A stretch of 12,559 bases of DNA from Muribaculaceae bacterium (GCA_016287065.1 JAEEVB010000049.1:1-12559), one strand, 5' to 3'; numbered from the stretch's first letter, positions 1-6,644 are shown. Notes: generated by a model from the sequence alone, not told the origin. A program made the numbers and translations.

Positions 1-1
1 G

Positions 2-502
2 ATGGAGCAGCAGGGAACCAAGACAGCGCCCATGACGGGATGGATTGCGTGCCAGGTGGGCACCGGCACCCGCACCATTGAACTCTCGCCCAGCGGCAAC
101 TTTGCCTTTGCCGCCTGCAACTCGGCGAGTAAGCTGTGCGTGATTGACACCCGCACCATGAAGATGATTACCAGCATCGACATCGACTCCTATCCCGTGG
201 GGCTCGACATCTCGCGCGACGGCAGCAAGGTGATTGTCACCTCGCAGGGCCGGCAGGGCTGTGGCGGCAATGCCGTGAACATCGTGGAGGTGACCTATGC
301 CACTCCCGAACCCGACATCACCGAGAAACCCGCTGCCGAGAACGAGAATGCGGCAGGTGAAGCCCCAGCCGAGGCGTCGGGCGAAACAGCCAGCAGCATG
401 GACATGAAAAAGATAGGCTACATTGCACTGGGAGCCTTTGCCTTGATTGCACTGGGACTCATCGCCACCCTGCTCATGCGAAAACGCCGCAAAAAACAAT
501 GA
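2..502 (+). CDS. YncE-like beta-propeller protein with C-terminal membrane anchor, 3' part
   Basis: Only the last ~166 codons lie in the window; the frame is open at the left edge, so the first visible ATG is probably internal. Residues ~20-95 contain two propeller-type strand repeats (pattern I-x-LSPSGNFAFAAC, then V-x-LDISRDGSKVIVTS), as in YncE/WD40-like folds. A linker rich in Pro, Glu, Ala and Gly follows (~100-133), then one hydrophobic segment (~138-158) ending in a basic tail (RKRRKKQ). This predicts a C-tail-anchored protein with its propeller outside the cytoplasm and its tail inside; topology is inferred from the positive charges. Two blades are too few for a complete propeller, which supports truncation by the window. 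The ligand or partner is unknown. The beta-helix lipoprotein gene follows 58 bases later on the same strand and may be cotranscribed. Confident on type, not on role. Confidence 0.7.
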   Translation: MEQQGTKTAPMTGWIACQVGTGTRTIELSPSGNFAFAACNSASKLCVIDTRTMKMITSIDIDSYPVGLDISRDGSKVIVTSQGRQGCGGNAVNIVEVTYATPEPDITEKPAAENENAAGEAPAEASGETASSMDMKKIGYIALGAFALIALGLIATLLMRKRRKKQ

Positions 503-560
503 CGAGGCAATAAAACACACAAATCCTCGTTATAGGATTATAACAACCTTCAAAAGAAAG

Positions 561-1976
561 ATGAAAAAGATACTTATAGCAATCCTATCGATACTGACCT
601 TGGGTGTGGTCATGACAAGCTGCATCGAAGATAACTTCACCACCAGCAGCAGCGATGTGCTGGCTTTCTCGTGCGACACGCTGTGCTTTGACACGGTTGT
701 GACCCTTCAGGGTTCGGCCACGCAACAGTTTGTGGTCTACAACAAGAGCAAAAAGCAAATCAACATCTCGTCGATCAAGATGGCGGGCATCAGCAAAGCC
801 AAGTTCTACCTGAATGTTGACGGCACCAAGGGTTCGGAGTTTCACGATATTGAAATACGCGGTAACGACAGTATCTACATCTTCGTAGAAGGCTACCTTG
901 ACGAGACCGGCAAGAACGAACCGGTTGAACTCTTTGACCGCATCGACTTCGAGACCAATGGCGTGCAGCAGCACGTGACCGTGAGCGCATGGGGCCAAGA
1001 CGTGACCCGCCTGAAAGACTTCACGGTGTCGACCAACACCACCTTGCGTGCCGGCAAGCCCTACGTGGTCTATGACACGCTCACCGTGATGCCAGGCGCA
1101 ACACTCACTATCGAGCCAGGCGTACAACTGCTGTTCCACGACAAGGCTTGGATGAAGGTGGGAGGCAAACTGAAGGCCATTGGTACGCCCGACAAACCCA
1201 TTGTGATGCGTGGCGACCGCCTGGACCATGTGGTGGGCCAGTACAGTTTCGACATCATGTCGGGGCAGTGGGATGGCATCGCCATCTACGGCGGCAGTAC
1301 GGGCAACGAGATGCAATATGTGGATATGCATAGCTCCACCTGGGGACTGCAGGTGGGAGGTGCTGACCAGAACCAGGTGGCCCTGCACATGCTCAACTGC
1401 GTGCTACACAACTCGGCCGAATATGTGCTGCTCACCGCCAACGCGTGGGTAGAGGCTGAAGGATGCGAATTCAGCGATGCCCGTTATGGTGTGGTGGCAT
1501 TTATCGGTGGCAAAATCAGGATGACACAATGTACCTTTGCCAACTATTACCTGTTCTCGACCATCGAGGGTCCCAATATCACGTGGGTGATTCAGGACGA
1601 CGACAAGATGTTCAGTCCGCTCGACTGCATCATCGACAACAGCATCAGCTACGGCATGGGCTATGACGTGAACATTGGCGACAACAAGGACAACAACATC
1701 TATATGCGCAACTGCCTGCTCAAGTCGGACGGCGAAGACGACTCACACTTCATTAACTGCGTGTGGAAGGGCGACCCCAAGTTCTATGCTTCGCGTGAGG
1801 ACTATATCTTCGACTACCGCCTGCGCAACGAGAGCGACGCCATTGCCCGCGGCAACCGCAGCTACTGTCCTGAGAAAGCGCGTTATGACCGCTACGGCAA
1901 CGACCGCTTTGCCCGCTCGGGCATCGACATAGGCGCCTACGTGTGGATAGAGTCGCATGACGAAACCCAGCAATAG
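561..1976 (+). CDS. Right-handed parallel beta-helix lipoprotein
   Basis: The product is a 471-residue predicted lipoprotein. I chose the ATG at 561 because it directly precedes a signal peptide: MKK, a hydrophobic core, and Cys21 in the context VMTSC. The acidic residues right after the cysteine (CIEDN) resemble the lipoprotein export signal of Bacteroidota, so surface exposure is possible but not shown. Residues ~30-160 look like a beta-sandwich segment (Ser/Thr/Val-rich, with a GNDSIYIFVEGY stretch). From ~180 on the protein has the short turn-rich coils of a parallel beta-helix (TLTIEPG, IVMRGDRL, GGKLKAIGTP, WDGIAIYGGS, followed by repeated short strands), and the C-terminus has the GIDIGAYVW motif common at the end of such proteins in Bacteroidales. 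No catalytic residues can be assigned; such folds bind or cleave polysaccharides or are structural. An intrinsic terminator follows 29 bases after the stop. Confidence 0.8.
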   Translation: MKKILIAILSILTLGVVMTSCIEDNFTTSSSDVLAFSCDTLCFDTVVTLQGSATQQFVVYNKSKKQINISSIKMAGISKAKFYLNVDGTKGSEFHDIEIRGNDSIYIFVEGYLDETGKNEPVELFDRIDFETNGVQQHVTVSAWGQDVTRLKDFTVSTNTTLRAGKPYVVYDTLTVMPGATLTIEPGVQLLFHDKAWMKVGGKLKAIGTPDKPIVMRGDRLDHVVGQYSFDIMSGQWDGIAIYGGSTGNEMQYVDMHSSTWGLQVGGADQNQVALHMLNCVLHNSAEYVLLTANAWVEAEGCEFSDARYGVVAFIGGKIRMTQCTFANYYLFSTIEGPNITWVIQDDDKMFSPLDCIIDNSISYGMGYDVNIGDNKDNNIYMRNCLLKSDGEDDSHFINCVWKGDPKFYASREDYIFDYRLRNESDAIARGNRSYCPEKARYDRYGNDRFARSGIDIGAYVWIESHDETQQ

Positions 1977-2005
1977 CCTAACAAGACATAACTGAACGAA
2001 TCAAG

Positions 2006-2035
2006 AATATGCACTCGCAAGGTGCATATTTTTTT
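2006..2035 (+). terminator. Intrinsic terminator after the beta-helix lipoprotein gene
   Basis: A perfect 9-bp stem (2006-2014 with 2022-2030) encloses a 7-base loop and runs into a T tract ending at 2035. It lies between the plus-strand lipoprotein gene and the convergent pseudouridine synthase gene. The A tract needed for the minus direction is weak, so it probably serves the plus strand mainly. Confidence 0.8.
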
Positions 2036-2047
2036 GTGCATAAATGA

Positions 2048-3682
2048 TTAGAAGGGGGAAGGGGCCGTGAGCGTGAGAGGATGGTGGGTGACGGGGTGCG
2101 AGAACGAGAGGCACTCGGCATGGAGCATAAGGCACTGGGCAGGGGTGCCATAGAGGGCATCGCCCACGATGGGCGCATTGAGGCCGCGATGGTGAGCGGC
2201 ATGGACACGCAACTGGTGAGTGCGGCCTGTGAGCGGGTAGAAGAGCATGCGGGTGCGGCCTTCACAGCGTTCTACCACCTCATAGCGGGTAATGGCTTCC
2301 TTGCCGTGCACTTCGTCTACCACCTGGTAGGGACGATGGTTGATATCGGGCCGCAATGGCAGGCTGATGGTGCCACTATCGTCGGTCACATCGCCCTGCA
2401 GCCACGCCACATAACGCTTCTGGACCTTGCGGCTGGCAAAAAGTTGCTGCATGGTTTTACACATTTCGATAGATTTGGCCAGCAGGAGCACGCCCGAAGT
2501 GGCCATATCGAGGCGATGCACCACATAGAGTTGCAGGCCGGGCCGCTCGCGCATGAGCAGTTGTGGCAAAGAATCGACATCGAGTTTGCCAGGTGCCGAA
2601 AGCACACCAGCAGGTTTGTCGACGGCCAGGAGCCAGTCGTCTTCATATATCACCCGGATGGGGGCCGAGGATTGCGTTTCGAGTGGGTTGGGCTCCACAT
2701 CGAGCCCTTGCAACATAAAGTGAAGAATGGGTTTGCACTTGCTGCTGCAGGCCGGATAGTAGTGGCCATGATGCCGCACCTCGCCCACTGGCGAATCGCC
2801 ATGCCAAAACTCGGCCATGCAAATGGGCGTGAGGGCATTCAGGTAGGCATATTGCAGCAAGCGTGGCGCACAGCACTCCCCTGCCCCCGACGGTGGCAAT
2901 ACCGGTTCGCCATAGTATCGGCTGAACACCTCCATCAGGTCGAGCCGCTCGCCTCGGGCATTCTGGACCACAAAGAGTCTGAAAATGCGCTCCTGCAACG
3001 CCTCGCTCATGGTCTTGCGCTGCTGCTTGAGCGCAACGACATGCTGCAGTTTGTCGTCGATTTGCTGCTGTAGTGCGTTGATCTGGGTTTCCCAACGACG
3101 ACGCAAGCGCTTGAGTTCGGCCTTCTGGAATTGGCTTTCGGCAATGAGTTGCTGCTTTGCCTCAGGAGACATTTGCCCTAATTGCCGTGCCTCATTACGT
3201 CGCAACTTGCTCTCGGCCATGAGTGCGCGATACCGCTCAAGTTCAGCGTCACGCTCAGTGCAGGCACGCTGCAACTTGTCGTGAAGTTCCTGCAGAGTGG
3301 CATCGTTGTGCAACTGCTCTATCTCATGATTGATGGCGGTAATCGCAGCCTCGCCACGCTTGAACTCGCCATCGGGCTGCAACAAGTCATAGACAGGGGG
3401 CACAAAATAGCAGTGCTGCACCGCTCCCGCCAGATTGCCCGAGAATGCCGCGAGATATCCCAATTGGCCCTCAGCATCGCGCGCCACCAGCACGCCCAGC
3501 ATCTTGCCCTGACGCAGTTCGGAGTGCCACTCGGTGCGGCTCGCAATATAGCGCATCACCTGCGCAGCTGCAGCCTTGCATAAGGCATGTGGCACATAGT
3601 GAAACGGGAATGTAAACTGGTCGGGCAGTGCGACTGCCGATACATCGGCTTCGAATCTATGAAATTTATTATCACCGGGCAT
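2048..3682 (-). CDS. RluA-family pseudouridine synthase with long N-terminal extension
   Basis: The product (544 residues from the ATG at 3682) should isomerise uridine to pseudouridine in rRNA or tRNA; the target cannot be read from sequence. The catalytic domain is at ~340-544: the RluA signature HRLDMATSG has the nucleophilic aspartate at Asp392, and YPLTGRTHQLRVH is the second conserved motif. The N-terminal ~335 residues are unlike minimal RluA enzymes: a globular part (~1-120, with FTFPFHYVPHALC), a charged helical segment likely to form a coiled coil (~120-235), and a cysteine-bearing module (~245-330) with CC at 270-271 and CSSKC at 312-316. Enzymes of similar ~550-residue layout are known in other bacteria, so this is an established subfamily rather than a new fusion. 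An in-frame TTG at 3694 is inside the promoter -7 box, so the ATG is preferred. No S4 domain is evident. Confidence 0.88.
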   Translation of the reverse strand: MPGDNKFHRFEADVSAVALPDQFTFPFHYVPHALCKAAAAQVMRYIASRTEWHSELRQGKMLGVLVARDAEGQLGYLAAFSGNLAGAVQHCYFVPPVYDLLQPDGEFKRGEAAITAINHEIEQLHNDATLQELHDKLQRACTERDAELERYRALMAESKLRRNEARQLGQMSPEAKQQLIAESQFQKAELKRLRRRWETQINALQQQIDDKLQHVVALKQQRKTMSEALQERIFRLFVVQNARGERLDLMEVFSRYYGEPVLPPSGAGECCAPRLLQYAYLNALTPICMAEFWHGDSPVGEVRHHGHYYPACSSKCKPILHFMLQGLDVEPNPLETQSSAPIRVIYEDDWLLAVDKPAGVLSAPGKLDVDSLPQLLMRERPGLQLYVVHRLDMATSGVLLLAKSIEMCKTMQQLFASRKVQKRYVAWLQGDVTDDSGTISLPLRPDINHRPYQVVDEVHGKEAITRYEVVERCEGRTRMLFYPLTGRTHQLRVHAAHHRGLNAPIVGDALYGTPAQCLMLHAECLSFSHPVTHHPLTLTAPSPF

Positions 3683-3691
3683 ATCAAGTGA

Positions 3692-3723
3692 CAAAATTAA
3701 TAGAAGCGCACCAAATAATCAAA
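3692..3723 (-). promoter_or_regulatory. Promoter of the pseudouridine synthase gene, adjoining its start codon
   Basis: On the minus strand, TTTG (3723-3720) is followed after 20 bases by TAATTTTG (3699-3692), a full match to the Bacteroidota -33/-7 consensus. Only 9 bases separate the -7 box from the ATG at 3682, so the predicted 5' leader is only a few bases. Confidence 0.65.
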
Positions 3724-3774
3724 CCAAATCTCGCTTTTGTTTCCAAGACTGTTGTGCCATACCAGAGTCAAGAG

Positions 3775-3805
3775 TTTGCGAAGAGCAAAATTATTATTAT
3801 CTTTG
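3775..3805 (+). promoter_or_regulatory. Promoter of the small membrane protein-exoIII operon
   Basis: TTTG at 3775-3778 is followed after 19 bases by TATCTTTG at 3798-3805, matching TTTG-N19-21-TAnnTTTG. The leader to the ATG at 3870 would be about 60 bases. The divergent promoter of the pseudouridine synthase gene lies about 52 bases to the left. Confidence 0.75.
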
Positions 3806-3869
3806 CAAATTGGTAACACTTTGAGAGATATCCTAACTTTTGACTATCAATCAACAAAATAGAACTACT

Positions 3870-4232
3870 ATGAACGATTACAAGAAAATGAGAAAACGTG
3901 CGCTGATGTGCGACATCATCAGCCTTGTGGTGGCTCTGGTGGTGCTCTTCTTCGGCTCGCGCGACGAGTTGCAGGAATGGGTGCTCATCGTGGGTCTTAT
4001 CGTGGCCGTGATATTCCTTATTGCAGCTGTGGTGCTCTCTATCAAGGCCCGCAAGCTGGAACGCCGTGCCTTTGCCGCCGAGAACCGCCGTCTTGAGGAG
4101 CTGGCCCAGCGTGGGCTTACTCAGGATGAGGTGGAAGACTTCGGTGATCCACAGGAAATGGAGGTGGCTGAAGCAGTTGAACCTGCTATTGAAGAAAAAA
4201 CCGAAGAAACTCCTGAAGAGAAGGAGGGTTGA
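3870..4232 (+). CDS. Small two-helix membrane protein of unknown function
   Basis: A 120-residue protein I do not recognise by name. Two hydrophobic segments (~13-29 and ~38-58) are separated by a short charged turn (SRDELQE), making a helical hairpin. Basic residues before the first helix (MRKR) and after the second (KARKLERR) place both ends in the cytoplasm. The C-terminal half is soluble, charged and helical (~60-85), then becomes a very acidic tail (~88-120, mostly Glu with Pro and Ala). The ATG at 3870 fits the hydrophobic profile; an upstream in-frame TTG at 3840 would add ten polar residues and is less likely. The stop is 3 bases before the ATG of exodeoxyribonuclease III, so the two are almost certainly cotranscribed and perhaps translationally coupled. 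Confidence 0.72.
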   Translation: MNDYKKMRKRALMCDIISLVVALVVLFFGSRDELQEWVLIVGLIVAVIFLIAAVVLSIKARKLERRAFAAENRRLEELAQRGLTQDEVEDFGDPQEMEVAEAVEPAIEEKTEETPEEKEG

Positions 4233-4235
4233 CGC

Positions 4236-4997
4236 ATGGCACTGAAATTCATTTCGTGGAACGTGAACGGCCTGCGTGCCGTGGCTGGCAAGGGTTTCAA
4301 GGAAATCTTCGAGCAACTGGATGCCGACTTCTTCAGCCTGCAGGAGACCAAGATGCAGGCGGGGCAGATTGATATGGAGTTTCCCGGCTACCAGTCGTTC
4401 TGGAACTATGCCGATAAGAAAGGTTACAGTGGCACGGCTGTTTTCACCCGTCACACGCCCGTGAATGTGACCTATGGCATGGGTATTGACGAGCACGACC
4501 ATGAGGGTCGCATCATCACCCTTGAGATGGAACAGTTCTACCTTGTCACTGTCTATACACCCAACAGCCAGGACGGCCTGCGTCGCCTTGACTATCGCAT
4601 GAAGTGGGAAGATGACTTCCGGGCCTATCTGCTGAAACTTGATGAGAAAAAGCCCGTGATAGTGTGCGGCGACCTGAATGTGGCGCACGAGGAGATTGAC
4701 CTGAAGAACCCCAAAACGAACCGCAAGAATGCCGGCTTCACCGACGAAGAGCGCGCCAAGATGACGACGCTGCTCGGCGCAGGATTCACCGATACCTTCC
4801 GCCACTTCTACCCCGACATGGAGGGCATCTACTCGTGGTGGAGTTACCGCTTCAAGGCACGTGAAAAGAACGCGGGCTGGCGCATCGACTACTACCTGAC
4901 TTCAAAGACCCTTGACCCGAAGCTCGTCGATGCCAAAATCCATACCGAAGTTTACGGCAGCGACCACTGCCCTGTTGAGCTTCTCCTCGATATGTAA
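4236..4997 (+). CDS. xth: Exodeoxyribonuclease III (AP endonuclease, EEP family)
   Basis: A 253-residue enzyme, normal length for the ExoIII/ExoA family, which cleaves DNA 5' to abasic sites and removes 3' blocking groups in base excision repair. All EEP-fold catalytic landmarks are visible: SWNVNGLRA (Asn9, Asn11), LQETK with metal-binding Glu37, VYTPNS with Tyr107, GDLNVAH with Asp146 and Asn148, SWWSYR, GWRIDYY with Asp218, and SDHCPV with Asp243 and His244. It needs Mg2+ or Mn2+ and acts in the cytoplasm. The ATG at 4236 gives the canonical family start, three bases after the stop of the small membrane protein gene. AAGGAGG at 4221-4227 looks like a Shine-Dalgarno sequence, unusual for this phylum, but it also encodes Lys-Glu-Gly and may be chance. 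A strong terminator follows. Confidence 0.96.
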   Translation: MALKFISWNVNGLRAVAGKGFKEIFEQLDADFFSLQETKMQAGQIDMEFPGYQSFWNYADKKGYSGTAVFTRHTPVNVTYGMGIDEHDHEGRIITLEMEQFYLVTVYTPNSQDGLRRLDYRMKWEDDFRAYLLKLDEKKPVIVCGDLNVAHEEIDLKNPKTNRKNAGFTDEERAKMTTLLGAGFTDTFRHFYPDMEGIYSWWSYRFKAREKNAGWRIDYYLTSKTLDPKLVDAKIHTEVYGSDHCPVELLLDM

Positions 4998-5025
4998 TTC
5001 TCACAAATCGGTCTTCGAATCCATA

Positions 5026-5065
5026 ACACAAAATCCCCGCGAAAAACGGGGATTTTGTGATTTTA
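5026..5065 (+). terminator. Intrinsic terminator after exodeoxyribonuclease III
   Basis: A perfect 12-bp stem (5027-5038 with 5048-5059), extendable by one G-C pair, has a short A-rich loop and is followed by ATTTTAT. With the A-rich flank on the other side it might also stop minus-strand transcripts from the GNAT gene, though the T tract is weaker in that direction. Confidence 0.85.
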
Positions 5066-5097
5066 TAGTCTGGAGAATTGCCTATCATGTGATTTTC

Positions 5098-5136
5098 AAC
5101 TCAAAAAAATTGGGAATTATGTGATTTTTTTGAGTT
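5098..5136. repeat. A/T-rich inverted repeat between convergent genes
   Basis: A perfect 13-bp inverted repeat, arms 5098-5110 and 5124-5136, with a 13-base spacer. The arms are a run of seven A and a run of seven T with short flanks. It lies 21 bases past the stop of the minus-strand GNAT gene. It may end or stabilise that transcript, but the low G+C stem is not a classical terminator. Confidence 0.5.
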
Positions 5137-5157
5137 TACGTTCTAAGTTTGAAGTAT

Positions 5158-5700
5158 TTACAGGAGGTGCTCGAAAGCGATGCGCGGGCCATCGGGCAGC
5201 ACGACGTTGCCGCAGCGCTCGAAGCCCAGTTTGGGCAGGATGTGTAGCATCTGCACGTTGTCGTTGTTGGTGTCGATGCGCATGCTCTCGCATCCGTCAT
5301 CGCGCGACTCCAGCATGAGCAGTTGCAAGAAGCGTGAAGCCAGTCCGCGATTGGCAACATCGGGATCGATGCCAATGCGGTGCACCACCGAGTAGCGGCA
5401 ATGCGCCGAGTCGCTGGCTGTGAGCCAACGGCCCTCGATGGTGTCGTAGCACGGTTCGCCCGCGTAGATGAGGGCACAGTAGCCCACCACCTTGCCGTCG
5501 AGCACCAGTACGCGGCCTATTTCCTGCTGCACATCGGCGGCAATCACGTCGGGGCTAGGATAACCCTGCTGCCACTGATTGCGGCCTTGCTGGCGCATGA
5601 GTTCCTGCTGACGGCTGATGATGCTCCACGCCGCAGCCTTGTCGGCTGCTGTAGCCATGCGGCTGGTGAGTTGCGGGTCGTTTGTCATGCTGCTGAGCAT
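5158..5700 (-). CDS. GNAT-family N-acetyltransferase
   Basis: A 180-residue cytoplasmic protein of the GNAT fold, expected to move an acetyl group from acetyl-CoA to an amine; the substrate is unknown. The N-terminal helical part (~15-60) leads to the beta strands RVLVLDGKVVGYCALI (~63-79), then the acetyl-CoA strand and loop VHRIGIDPDVANRGLASRF (~106-124). In this loop the usual R/QxxGxG/A appears as ANRGLA, a slightly degenerate form. RIDTNNDN and LPKLGFERCG (~141-164) are the usual C-terminal landmarks of GNATs. The start at 5700 is supported by overlap with the upstream gene: TGA and ATG share one base (TGATG), suggesting translational coupling; the next ATG is four codons further in. It shares the promoter at 6022-6053 with the DUF2007-like gene. 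Confidence 0.88.
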   Translation of the reverse strand: MLSSMTNDPQLTSRMATAADKAAAWSIISRQQELMRQQGRNQWQQGYPSPDVIAADVQQEIGRVLVLDGKVVGYCALIYAGEPCYDTIEGRWLTASDSAHCRYSVVHRIGIDPDVANRGLASRFLQLLMLESRDDGCESMRIDTNNDNVQMLHILPKLGFERCGNVVLPDGPRIAFEHLL

Positions 5701-5990
5701 CAGTAAGGCAAATCGTCTACGATCAAGTCGGGATCGATATCAAGGTTGTCTTCGTCGAACTCTTCGGTGGGAGGCATTTCACTGAGCAGTTCGCGGGCCC
5801 TCTCGAGGTCGCACTGTCGTACAACCACACTCATCTGTCCCTGCTTGAAGCCTTGGAGCAGGCAATTGGCGGTGCTGTCGCCCATCACCGAAGCTGTGAT
5901 GCCATAGGCCTCGAGGGCTCCAGCCACTACATTGGCCTCGAAGGGACTGTCGTAAGAGGCCAGAATCGCCACATCATTCTTGTTAGCCAT
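5700..5990 (-). CDS. DUF2007-like small protein
   Basis: A 96-residue soluble protein. The N-terminal ~65 residues match the DUF2007 pattern: a short first strand (VAILASYDSPFEANVV), helix, the GITASVMGD strand with a Gln/Gly-rich loop (LLQGFKQG), then MSVVVRQCDLERARELL. This is the ferredoxin-like alpha/beta arrangement that Pfam labels a putative signal-transducing domain, without a defined reaction. The C-terminal ~28 residues are highly acidic (Glu and Asp runs, ending DLPY) and probably disordered. I chose the ATG at 5990; an upstream TTG (5999) would add three residues. It is the first gene of a two-gene operon with the GNAT acetyltransferase. The predicted leader is about 27 bases. Confidence 0.78.
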   Translation of the reverse strand: MANKNDVAILASYDSPFEANVVAGALEAYGITASVMGDSTANCLLQGFKQGQMSVVVRQCDLERARELLSEMPPTEEFDEDNLDIDPDLIVDDLPY

Positions 5991-6021
5991 ATCAATCAAG
6001 ATTTAATCATTAATTATACTG

Positions 6022-6053
6022 CAAATATAAAGGAAATTCGGCAATAAAACAAA
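6022..6053 (-). promoter_or_regulatory. Promoter of the DUF2007-GNAT operon
   Basis: On the minus strand, TTTG (6053-6050) is followed after 20 bases by TATATTTG (6029-6022). The TTTG is part of the T tract of the upstream lipoprotein gene's terminator, so the two elements overlap. Confidence 0.75.
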
Positions 6054-6080
6054 ATCACCCGCCTTTTTGGGGGCGGGTGA
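6047..6080 (-). terminator. Intrinsic terminator after small lipoprotein gene A
   Basis: A perfect 9-bp G+C-rich stem (6055-6063 with 6072-6080) with an 8-base loop. Read on the minus strand, it is followed by TTTTGTTTTATT. It ends transcription of the lipoprotein gene at 6113-6457. Eighteen bases (AAAACAAAATCACCCGCC on the plus strand) recur in the terminator at 6606-6644. Confidence 0.85.
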
Positions 6081-6112
6081 CTATGAGTGAAATCTAAAAA
6101 ATGGCTATGTGC

Positions 6113-6457
6113 TTACTTCAGCGACTTCAAGGCGACTTCCATCATCTTCTGGGTTGCCTCTTCCATTTTCTTCTTGTACTCGGGCGATTCGGTCAGCTTC
6201 TTGCCTTCTTCCTCAAATTTAGCCTTAGCTTCGGGATCTTTGTAGTAGGCATCAAATTCTTTCTGAAGCGCTTCCATCTTGGTCTCAAAGTCCTTGATGC
6301 TGGCTTCGTCCTTGATGTTACTCATCATTTCAATTGAGTAGTCGAGCACAGCTTTGGCATCTTTTGCAGCGTCGCCAGTGGGAGAGGGAACACCACCCGA
6401 GCAAGCAGCCAGGAACATGCAGAAGGCTGCAACAGTCATCAACATAAATTTCTTCAT
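6113..6457 (-). CDS. Small helical lipoprotein A (member of local paralogous family)
   Basis: A 114-residue predicted lipoprotein of unknown function. The start ATG at 6457 begins a clear signal peptide with lipobox FLAAC (Cys19). No acidic export signal follows the cysteine (CSGGVPSP), so periplasm-facing anchoring is more likely than surface display. The mature part is almost wholly charged amphipathic helix (~30-114, rich in Lys, Glu, Met), starting with PTGDAAKDAKA. Its pattern aligns with lipoprotein B and with the C-terminal domain of the zinc-ribbon protein further upstream: PTG(D/N), a Met-rich helix, an aromatic pair (AYYK), and a second charged helix. An in-frame extension upstream to 6628 exists but crosses the promoter and lacks support. 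It has its own promoter and terminator, so it is a single transcription unit. Confidence 0.85.
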   Translation of the reverse strand: MKKFMLMTVAAFCMFLAACSGGVPSPTGDAAKDAKAVLDYSIEMMSNIKDEASIKDFETKMEALQKEFDAYYKDPEAKAKFEEEGKKLTESPEYKKKMEEATQKMMEVALKSLK

Positions 6458-6496
6458 AATAGTAGTATTTTTTAAGGGGTTAATAAAAACTTTCTG

Positions 6497-6527
6497 CAAA
6501 TATAGTGAAAACCGAGTGCAGAACAAA
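6497..6527 (-). promoter_or_regulatory. Promoter of small lipoprotein gene A
   Basis: On the minus strand, TTTG (6527-6524) is followed after 19 bases by TATATTTG (6504-6497). The box lies 39 bases before the ATG, exactly the same distance as in lipoprotein gene B. Confidence 0.8.
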
Positions 6528-6605
6528 ACGATAAACGAAGTTTTTTCGTTTTTTATGCCGAGGTGCATCCTATATTCACGATATGTAAATTGAATCAAAA
6601 AACGG

Positions 6606-6644
6606 GAAAAAACAAAATCACCCGCCAAAAATTGGCGGGTGATT
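6606..6644 (-). terminator. Intrinsic terminator after small lipoprotein gene B
   Basis: A stem of up to 13 bp (6616-6628 with 6632-6644) with a very short loop is followed on the minus strand by TTTTGTTTTTT. Its core repeats the terminator of lipoprotein gene A. Confidence 0.88.

Noticed and set aside
503..560. Short inverted repeats (522-527 with 534-539, and 502-507 with 525-530) before the beta-helix gene
   Set aside because: The stems are only 6 bp and lack a T tract, and no TAnnTTTG element is present, so I call neither a terminator nor a promoter.
585..1388. A 267-codon open frame on the minus strand opposite the beta-helix lipoprotein gene
   Set aside because: It is a His/Val-rich antisense frame without motif or initiation context; the sense frame has a signal peptide and fold pattern.
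2081..3073. A 330-codon open frame on the plus strand opposite the pseudouridine synthase gene
   Set aside because: It is antisense to a gene with complete catalytic motifs; its translation is rich in His, Gln and Gly with no domain pattern, as expected from a mirrored codon bias.
3768..4805. A 345-codon open frame on the minus strand opposite the membrane protein and exoIII genes
   Set aside because: It covers a promoter and two real genes on the other strand and lacks any domain signature.
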